Source: UBA1138 sp036338615
Lineage (GTDB): Bacteria; Gemmatimonadota; Gemmatimonadetes; Longimicrobiales; Gaopeijiaceae
Direction of reading: 5' to 3'
NCBI GenBank assembly: GCA_036338615.1
Contig: JAYZBT010000209.1
Span: 1-18,647, forward strand
Length of the DNA: 18,647 bases
Below, one piece after another: positions 1 through 5,884 of the stretch (its first letter is position 1; each line of letters opens with the position of its first letter). The notes below the pieces were generated by a model. It was given only the letters and a program-made list of their open reading frames with translations, made no database searches and had not been told where the DNA came from. A program made the translations under genes and the position numbers.

Positions 1-97
1 ATCTCGGGCACATGCGTGGCGTCGCACCACCCGGGCGCTGTTCGGCTCTGAGTTCGAGATGGGCCCAGCGAGCAACCTACCCCCGTCCACGCGGAGC
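1..97 (-). rRNA. possible 5S rRNA, truncated at window start
   Basis: Read on the minus strand, positions 48-64 give CCCATCTCGAACTCAGA, which is the loop C/helix III core of bacterial 5S rRNA. Helix III (CTGGG with CTCAG) forms around it. It is followed by a GAAC segment, then AGCGCC and GTGGT, which resemble the GAAAC, AGCGCC and ATGGT blocks of known 5S. A GTAG that fits loop A precedes the helix II strand. Helix II would be about 5 bp shorter than in E. coli, and loop E is not clearly recognisable. The 3' end would lie some 15 bases before position 1. The 5' limit near 97 is estimated from spacing. No 23S rRNA lies upstream; a plus-strand gene starts at 254 instead, so this would be an orphan or degenerate copy. 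This rests on remembered consensus, not on a covariance search. Confidence 0.4.
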
Positions 98-253
98 CGT
101 TACAAGCAAGCGGGAGCACCTCAGAGTTAGGAACCGAACGACGACACCACCCTTTCCTACCTATGAGCCCGAGACCATCGGCTCGATATGTCGGCAATCG
201 GATGCATCCGCCATCTTCGCACGAAGCAGGAACTCTTCATTACCGGAGAACAC

Positions 254-1342
254 ATGCGCTCATTCTCTCTAGATGTCTCACGAACGCCGGCAGGCAAAGC
301 GCTGGCAATCGCGGCACTGACCGCGACACTGGCGGCACCGCTTTCGGCCCAGTTCTCCGACCGGCTGGAGGCCGACTCCGACATGCTCGTGAAGGACGGA
401 TTCGACACCGACCGGGCGATCTTCTGGGCGCAACCGAATTTCACGCCGCTTCGCAACCCCGAGTGGCAATCGCTCCGCAGCCTGCGACGGGCGGGCGACC
501 TCACGGACGAGACGACCGTGGTCACGTTCGACGTGCAGGGTAACACGCTCGTGCTGGTTTCGAGCCAGATGTCCTACCACCACGTCGCACAAGGCGAGAT
601 GGAGGGTGAGCCGTGGATGGTGACCTTCTGAGTGGTCTGTAACTCAGGGGTCAGGATGGCTCCAAGCGTCGACGGCGAGATCCACTGGTTCGCCGAGCAC
701 GGACTGTACGACGGCCTGTTTCTGATGAGGGACGAGGAGAGCGGAACGTACTGGGATCACATGACGGGCGAGGCGGTGTACGGCCCTAGGGTGGGCTCCA
801 CACTGGAAGTGTCCAACCTGAGGCAAACGACGGTCGCACAAGTGCTCGGACAAGATCCCGACGCCTTGGTGGCGATTTCGGACCAGGCGCTTCGACCCGA
901 CGAAGCGATGGCGCTCGACGGCCTGCTGGGCCGCATCAGGGGGCGCCTGGGTCGCATGTTCCAGGAGACCGTCGACGAAGAGGACGATCGTCTGCCGACC
1001 ATGGACCTCGGCATGGGCATCTGGGATGGTGAGCGGGCCCGCTACTACCCGTACGACCGCATCGCGGGAGGCGGAAACGCTGTGCTCGACGACTTCGGCG
1101 GGCGTCAGGTGGTCGTGTACCTGGACCCGTCGGCCTATGCGCTCGCAACCGCCTACACCGACTCGGACGGCATCACGTGGGACGGGGACGTGCTGCGCTT
1201 CTCGGACGGTACGTACATCGAACGCGGCGTCTTCCACGACGCTTCCGGCAAACGCGCGCAGATCGAGCGGCCGCTCCAGATCTTCACCCGCTGGTACGGC
1301 TTTTCGCTGACCTTCCCTCAGACAGAGATCTTCGGGCACTAG
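254..1342 (+). CDS. DUF3179-family secreted protein, candidate selenoprotein with in-frame TGA
   Basis: The 362-codon frame starts at ATG 254, preceded by GGAG five bases upstream. Residues 1-34 form a signal peptide (basic start, Ala/Leu-rich core, end LSAQ). The rest reads as a DUF3179 domain, a family without an established function: an NPEWQSLRSLRRAGDLTDE segment, a beta-rich middle, YDGLFLMRDEESGTYWDHMTG, and a C-terminus ending in WYGFSLTFPQTEIFGH that matches the normal family end. Codon 126 (629-631) is TGA. It falls inside VTF-stop-VVCNSG, where the family has a Cys of a CxxC pair, so read-through as selenocysteine would give U126-V-V-C129. Reading frame and domain pattern are undisturbed for 236 codons after it. 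A SECIS-like hairpin follows at 647-663. The ATG at 188 is an alternative start but would bury the signal peptide. Family call is fairly sure; selenocysteine is an inference. Point nonsense mutation or sequencing error are the alternatives. Confidence 0.62.
647..663 (+). promoter_or_regulatory. candidate bacterial SECIS hairpin
   Basis: GGGGTC (647-652) pairs with GGCTCC (658-663) in six consecutive pairs, two of them G-U. The apical loop is AGGAT (653-657). The loop begins 21 nt after the TGA at 629-631 and has a G among its first two bases. Both fit the published general rule for bacterial SECIS elements (loop about 16-37 nt downstream, a G in the first two loop bases). The loop start AGG also resembles the E. 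coli fdhF loop. There is no obvious bulged U in the stem. An alternative hairpin at 625-650 uses some of the same bases. Confidence 0.42.
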
Positions 1343-1351
1343 CCGGACGGG

Positions 1352-1694
1352 ATGGAACCCTTCGAGGACGCATTCAACTCGGAGTTGATCGACGGGGTCT
1401 CGCGCGGACTGGCGCAGGCGTACGACGACTTCCACGCGGATCGCTTCGAACGGCTCGCGAAGGAGGGGCTCGCGGATCTCGAGTTCAAGGCCCACTCCGC
1501 TCAAATCGGGAACGCGCTTCTCGCGACGCTCCCCGCGGACTTCGACTCGGCCGCGGGACGACCCGTCGGAGGCCGTGCGGGCCCATAAGATCAGACCGAT
1601 CTCGACGCGGCGGTACTACCCTGGTCGGCACCGTGTGGAACTGGTGGCGAACGGACGCACGCTGGCCAGCGGAGAATTCGAGCTGGAGATGTGA
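1352..1694 (+). pseudogene. AlkC-like DNA alkylation repair gene remnant (internal deletion and frameshift)
   Basis: Starting at ATG 1352, nine bases after the DUF3179 stop, the frame encodes a typical start of the AlkC/HEAT-repeat alkylpurine glycosylase family (MEPFEDAFNSELIDG, later LADLEFKAHSAQIG and LPADF). After about residue 68 the similarity breaks, and the frame ends at TAA 1586-1588. In the next frame, from about 1557 to the TGA at 1692-1694, the sequence reads DDPSEAVRAHKIRPISTRRY followed by YPGRHRVELVANGRTL, which looks like the C-terminal end of the same family. Full-length members run to roughly 230-370 residues, so most of the HEAT-repeat core is missing and the two ends are fused out of frame. 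The product cannot be an active glycosylase. Recognition rests on remembered family sequences; an assembly error at about 1545-1560 would look the same. Confidence 0.6.
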
Positions 1695-1718
1695 AGCTGG
1701 AGGCCTACCGCGCTCGTC

Positions 1719-1916
1719 TTACTTGATGATCGCCATCGGGAGCAGGACCAGATACGCCGCAGTCAGCAGTAGCGGCGCCGCGGTGATCGATCCTCGCGAG
1801 AGCAGCAGGTAGCCGAGAGCCAGACATGCCAGTCCGGCAACGCCGAGCATGGCATTCACCTTCGTGAACTTCAGGGCCGCTGGGTTCGCGGTCGCTCTCT
1901 TCCCCTTGTTTGCCAT
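1719..1916 (-). CDS. small two-helix membrane protein, DUF3098-like
   Basis: A 65-residue protein starting MANKGKRATANPAALKF. A short basic cytoplasmic-type head is followed by two hydrophobic segments (about residues 20-37 and 43-63) joined by the turn SRGSITAAP. The two-helix layout with a central polar turn and an ITLAP-like motif recalls DUF3098, a family of unknown function, but the match is not firm. It is the last gene of the minus-strand set, 32 bases after the response regulator. A TTG at 1952 overlapping the regulator stop would add twelve residues (MTHSALSDSVTA); the ATG at 1916 was chosen because the basic head then begins the protein, though neither start has a clear ribosome binding site. 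It converges with the AlkC remnant, leaving only 24 bases and no visible terminator. Confidence 0.6.
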   Translation of the reverse strand: MANKGKRATANPAALKFTKVNAMLGVAGLACLALGYLLLSRGSITAAPLLLTAAYLVLLPMAIIK

Positions 1917-1948
1917 GGCGGTAACGCTATCTGAGAGAGCCGAGTGGG

Positions 1949-3271
1949 TCAATCGCTCGCCAGGTGCTCCTTGAGTGACTTCTTCGTGATCCCGAGTCTC
2001 TTTGCGGCCGCGGCCTGGTCACCACCGACCAAACGAAGAACCCGTCTCACATGACGCTGGGCGGCGCGATCCAGGGAAAGGTCCTCGTCCTCACCCCTGC
2101 CCTCCTGACCCAACATGAGGTGATCGGAGCCGATGACCGTCCCCCGGGCGACTATGGCCGCCCTCATTAGGGCGTTCTCGAGCTCACGAACGTTGCCAGG
2201 CCAGTCGTAGGACTGCAGCCGGGAGACCGCCTCGTCGGAAATGCGGCGGACGTTCCGGTGCGTTTCGGCCCGGATGCGGCTGAGCAGAGCATTCGCTACC
2301 AACTCGACATCACCGGGACGCTCTCTCAGCGGCGGCACGACGATTTCGATGACCTTGAGGCGGAAGTAGAGGTCCTCGCGGAAGTGGCCCTCCTCGATCA
2401 AGTCCTCGATGGGTTGGTGCGTGGCCGCGATTACCCGCGCTTCGGTCGGCCGCGACTGTTCACCACCGACGGGATAGAAGCGTCGCTCCTGCAACACCCT
2501 CAGCAGCTTGGTCTGGAACTCGGGACTCGTGTCTCCGATCTCGTCCAGGAAGATCGTGCCGTCTCCGGCCAGCTCGAAGTAGCCCTTCCTGGTTCCGACC
2601 GCGCCGGTGAACGCGCCCTTCACGTGACCGAACAGCTCGGACTCGAGCAATGTCTCGGTCAGCGCGGTGCAATTCACCGCGATGAACGGATGCTCGGAAT
2701 GCAGCGAGTGCTCGTGGATCGCCCTGGCGATCACCTCCTTTCCGGTGCCCGTCTCGCCGCGGATGAGCACCGTGGCCCGGTTGCCAGCCAGCACACCGAT
2801 CGTCTTGTAGATGTCGATCATACGGGCGTCACGCCCGATCAGCTGGCCGCGTGGCAGAGCTTCGGATTCGGAAGCGACATCCTCTTCGCTGACCTCCAGG
2901 GACAGCGCCTGCTCACGGAAGCAGCGCTCGGCGAGCCCCTGAAGCGCTTTGGGGTCGACCGGTTTTACCAAGAAGTCAAAGGCGCCGGATTTCATCGCTG
3001 TGACGGCCGTTTCCATATCGTCGTGGCCGGTGATGACCACGACGTCAACGCCCTCCATGGCGCTCTGCACCTTCTCGAGAAGATCCAGGCCGCTCATACC
3101 GGACATGCGCACGTCTGTCACGATCAGCGCCGGGTCGAATGCCTTCACCCGCGAGAGAGCCTTCTCAGCGCTCTCGGCTGTTTCGACCTCGAATCCGGCG
3201 TGCGTCAGCCGGGTCTTGTAGACCTCGAGCGCGTCGGTGTCGTCGTCGACGACGAGAATTCGTTGAGTCAT
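1949..3271 (-). CDS. NtrC-family sigma-54-dependent response regulator
   Basis: A 440-residue transcription activator with the full three-domain layout. The receiver domain (1-120) has acidic pocket D9-D11, phosphoacceptor D53 (VTDVRM) and K103 (LVKP). The sigma-54 activating AAA+ domain (about 143-375) has Walker A GETGTGKE (172-179), the sigma-54 contact loop GAFTGA (219-224), Walker B around FLDEIGD (241-247), and an arginine-finger region FREDLYFRL. A Fis-type helix-turn-helix ends the protein (AAAKRLGITKKSLKEHL). The start is ATG 3271, 10 bases after the peptidase stop; the frame stays open upstream, but that part is not regulator sequence. No histidine kinase lies in the window, so it is an orphan here. 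It shares a gene set with a DnaA-like ATPase, a DUF4388 protein and a peptidase. It should act only with sigma-54 (RpoN); the target genes are unknown. Confidence 0.93.
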   Translation of the reverse strand: MTQRILVVDDDTDALEVYKTRLTHAGFEVETAESAEKALSRVKAFDPALIVTDVRMSGMSGLDLLEKVQSAMEGVDVVVITGHDDMETAVTAMKSGAFDFLVKPVDPKALQGLAERCFREQALSLEVSEEDVASESEALPRGQLIGRDARMIDIYKTIGVLAGNRATVLIRGETGTGKEVIARAIHEHSLHSEHPFIAVNCTALTETLLESELFGHVKGAFTGAVGTRKGYFELAGDGTIFLDEIGDTSPEFQTKLLRVLQERRFYPVGGEQSRPTEARVIAATHQPIEDLIEEGHFREDLYFRLKVIEIVVPPLRERPGDVELVANALLSRIRAETHRNVRRISDEAVSRLQSYDWPGNVRELENALMRAAIVARGTVIGSDHLMLGQEGRGEDEDLSLDRAAQRHVRRVLRLVGGDQAAAAKRLGITKKSLKEHLASD

Positions 3272-3281
3272 TGCCGCGATC

Positions 3282-4268
3282 CTACCCGGGAATGCCGTCT
3301 TCGCTTCCACCCTCGTCTCCGTCTTCCGTCCAGAAGGCGGGCCGGTCCGGCAGTTCTCCAGCCCGTAGCCGTGCCAGCTGCTCCCGGTCGCGACCCTTGC
3401 GCACGCGCACCATGAAGAGCAAGAGCAGTGCCAAAAACATCCAGAAAACGGCAGAATGGCTGAGCATGAGCAGCCACCCGTACCGATCTTTGACGTGCTT
3501 TTTCCAGTCCTCCTCGAACTGACTGGATGTGACGCCAAACGTCACCCGGAACGCGGTTTCGAAGGAGCGCAGACTCCTCCAGCGTTCCACTAAGATCGCG
3601 AGCCCCCGTTCCCCGCTGCCCTCCAGCAGATAAGTGATCGCGCTCGCGGAGAGCAGGTAGGCGACCTCCGCCTGACTTCGGTCCGACGGCCACCTCAGCT
3701 CCAGCGAATCCATGGGCGGGGCACGACCGAGCGCCAAGAGCACGCGTAAACGCCAGCCCCGGGACGCGTCGAATCCGCCCGAGGCCCACTGGGCGTACCC
3801 TTCGTTGAACCAACGCGGAGCTCGGAGCCCCCCGAGTTCGGAAGAGAGTCCGAGGTGAGCCCACTCGTGTCGGAGCGTCCGGCGCCCTTCCGGGCCGAGG
3901 ACCGATCCTGCTTCATGGGTCGGCACGACCAGCATTTGCAGGTGGGGGACGGCCACACCTGCCCGCCACTCGGGAACCACCCCGCCTGTCAGCTCGTCGA
4001 AGGCTTCAGGCGTGTGCGCCAAAACGGCGCGAACCCCGTCGGGCACAGAGTCCGAGAGGCCAGGAAGCGGAATCTGCGTGTCCAGAAACCCCAGTACCTC
4101 ACGCGCGATGAGCGAATCCAGCCGCGCGTGATACACGTCGACGCGCGCACCGGTCAGTCTCGAGTACGGCTCCCCATCCAGCGAATCAGGGATCTCCTGC
4201 GCCGCTCCGGACAGCGGGCACAGGATGGCGACGATCACACCCACGGCCAGAAGCGAGCAGGGCCTCAC
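3282..4268 (-). CDS. membrane-anchored gluzincin-type metallopeptidase (peptidase MA-like)
   Basis: A 328-residue protein. It has an N-terminal signal peptide (about 1-23, ending SGAAQ), a zinc-binding HEWAH at 134-138, and a downstream PRWFNEGYAQW whose E156 fits the third zinc ligand of the M1/MA gluzincin clan. A hydrophobic segment at about 266-289 is followed by a basic stretch (RVRKGRDR) and an acidic tail. This predicts a periplasmic catalytic domain held by one C-terminal membrane helix. The start is GTG 4268, whose G is the last base of the TAG stop of the preceding gene, so translation is probably coupled. The peptidase class is well supported by HExxH plus NEG; the substrate is unknown. 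Being placed between a DUF4388-TPR protein and an NtrC-type regulator, it may feed an envelope signal to that regulator, but this is inference. Confidence 0.8.
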   Translation of the reverse strand: MRPCSLLAVGVIVAILCPLSGAAQEIPDSLDGEPYSRLTGARVDVYHARLDSLIAREVLGFLDTQIPLPGLSDSVPDGVRAVLAHTPEAFDELTGGVVPEWRAGVAVPHLQMLVVPTHEAGSVLGPEGRRTLRHEWAHLGLSSELGGLRAPRWFNEGYAQWASGGFDASRGWRLRVLLALGRAPPMDSLELRWPSDRSQAEVAYLLSASAITYLLEGSGERGLAILVERWRSLRSFETAFRVTFGVTSSQFEEDWKKHVKDRYGWLLMLSHSAVFWMFLALLLLFMVRVRKGRDREQLARLRAGELPDRPAFWTEDGDEGGSEDGIPG

Positions 4269-5884
4269 TAGCCGGACAGCATCTCCAAGTTGGAGCGGAC
4301 GGCCTCGTTGTTCGGATTGAGGGCCAAGGCGCGACGCCAGAACAAGAGCGCAACGTCCCTGTCGTTGTCCTTGTACGCCATGGTACCGAGCCGCAGATAG
4401 ACATCGTCGCCGAGCCGCGGAGCCAACTTCACCGCTTTCTCGTATTGGACCCGGGCTCCGTCGAGGTTCCCATGCGCGTACGCCTGATCACCGAGATTCT
4501 TGTGCGCTTGCGCCGGTGGTGATTTCCCCGCCACCGCCCGCTTATAGAGCGCCTCTGCCGTCTCGACCTCACCGCGACGCTCGAGCACAGCCCCGGTATT
4601 CACGAGAATCGGGCCCGACTCCGGGTAGAGCCCCATGCCCTCACGGCCGACGGCGGCCGCATAGTCGAGGTCGCCCGCGACGGCTGAGGCGAGCACCGTG
4701 TACGCATAGTACGCCGGCGATGGCTTCTTCACGCCCGGTGACGTCCGGTATTGGCGAAGAGAGTCGAGCGACCGAGCGACGTCACGGGCCTTCAGGAACA
4801 GGATGCCGCGCGCGAGATGCAGGTCTTGCTCGTCCGGCTTCGCGAGCGAAGCGGTGTCGAGCGCTTCGAGCGCTTCGTCATAGCGTCCGAGAAGCTCGAG
4901 TGCCAGAGCCTTGTTGCGCTGGACCGCGTAGCTGCCCCGCAACGGGTCGGGCATGGACGCAAATCGTTGTACCGCCTCCTCGAGGCCACCCTGTCGGAAG
5001 GCCATCAGGCCCAGCACGAAGTTCGCTCGTCCCTGCTTGGGATCGATTTCGAGCGCCTGCTCGAACTCACGCGTGGCGTCTTCGAGCATTCCGGAGCGAT
5101 AGAATGCGATGCCCACGTTGAGGTGCTGCTGAAGCGCCTCGTCACCGCCAGTCTCCTCTTCCGTGCTACGCTCACCCGCGCGGCTGACGAAGCCCGCCAA
5201 GATGAGCGCGTACAGCGCCTTGCCGGTCTCGAATTCGACGAGACCCGCCTCGTTCACTATTTCGTCGACCGTACGCACTCCGTCCACGAACGGTAGGACC
5301 TTTTTCTGATCTTTCGTCAGTTCAACGTCTTCTTCGGCCTCGTCCGGATGCTTGTCGAGCTGGAAAACGATGTCGAAGGACGGGATCTTCTTCTCGACCT
5401 GGCTCCACTCGTCGACCCGTCGGGCACCCTCCATGAGCAGTGCCTCGGGCGGCACGTTCACCAGAAAGATGCCGTCCTCGTCGGGCGCCTGGTCGGAGTC
5501 GAAGTGGAATGAGCCCTGACTCCAGGTGAAGAGGTGGTATACCGCCTCTTCGATTTGCATCTGGATGTAGAACTGGAGCTTCTCCTCGGTGATGGCGTCC
5601 TGCTCCACCAAGAGTTCCCCCAGGCGCTTCCCTTTCTCGAGCGCCTGTCGTTCCATGGCGGACGAGAGGTCCTTTCGCGTGATGATGTGGTTTCGGACGA
5701 GCAATTCACCCAAGCGGTCCGGCCGGTTGAGCACCGAAGCGTGGATGACCCGACCCTTCCCGAAATAGATGTATCCGAAGTTGGACCGATCCGTGATGCT
5801 CAAGCATCCGGTCTTCATCCCCATCCCGAGCAGCTGACAGATGTCGGCGAGGCTGACGTCTTGAAGTGCGCCCTCGATCGCCAT
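4268..5884 (-). CDS. DUF4388 domain protein with C-terminal TPR repeats
   Basis: A 538-residue soluble protein. The N-terminus (MAIEGALQDVSLADICQLLG, then TGCLSITDRSNFGYIYFGKG) is typical of DUF4388, the PatA-N-like domain found in bacterial signalling and motility regulators. Two related helical segments follow, each with RLGELLV (about 57-63 and 87-93), reminiscent of the N-terminal domain of type II secretion/pilus ATPases. A linker to about 255 is followed by at least seven tetratricopeptide repeats to the end, with repeated motifs such as AFYRSGMLEDATREFEQALE and ALNPNN. No signal peptide or membrane helix is visible, so it is probably a cytoplasmic scaffold. Its ATG overlaps the stop of the DnaA-like gene (ATGA), so the two are probably made together. 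Partner and ligand are unknown. Confidence 0.85.
   Translation of the reverse strand: MAIEGALQDVSLADICQLLGMGMKTGCLSITDRSNFGYIYFGKGRVIHASVLNRPDRLGELLVRNHIITRKDLSSAMERQALEKGKRLGELLVEQDAITEEKLQFYIQMQIEEAVYHLFTWSQGSFHFDSDQAPDEDGIFLVNVPPEALLMEGARRVDEWSQVEKKIPSFDIVFQLDKHPDEAEEDVELTKDQKKVLPFVDGVRTVDEIVNEAGLVEFETGKALYALILAGFVSRAGERSTEEETGGDEALQQHLNVGIAFYRSGMLEDATREFEQALEIDPKQGRANFVLGLMAFRQGGLEEAVQRFASMPDPLRGSYAVQRNKALALELLGRYDEALEALDTASLAKPDEQDLHLARGILFLKARDVARSLDSLRQYRTSPGVKKPSPAYYAYTVLASAVAGDLDYAAAVGREGMGLYPESGPILVNTGAVLERRGEVETAEALYKRAVAGKSPPAQAHKNLGDQAYAHGNLDGARVQYEKAVKLAPRLGDDVYLRLGTMAYKDNDRDVALLFWRRALALNPNNEAVRSNLEMLSG

Noticed and set aside
12..272. Plus-strand frame of 86 codons at the window start
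   Set aside because: It overlaps the start of the DUF3179 gene and the 5S-like sequence, is Arg/Pro-rich and has no recognisable motif.
632..1342. Separate gene starting at GTG 632 just after the TGA
   Set aside because: It would start in the middle of the DUF3179 domain, lack the signal peptide and lose the first position of the CxxC motif. No ribosome binding site precedes it. One read-through or broken gene is more likely.
2258..3415. Long plus-strand open frame antisense to the response regulator
   Set aside because: It mirrors a clear NtrC-type gene and shows no domain of its own.
3272..3538. Extra N-terminal 89 residues on the response regulator
   Set aside because: They are Ser/Cys/Arg-rich, overlap the peptidase gene and precede a standard receiver-domain start at ATG 3271.
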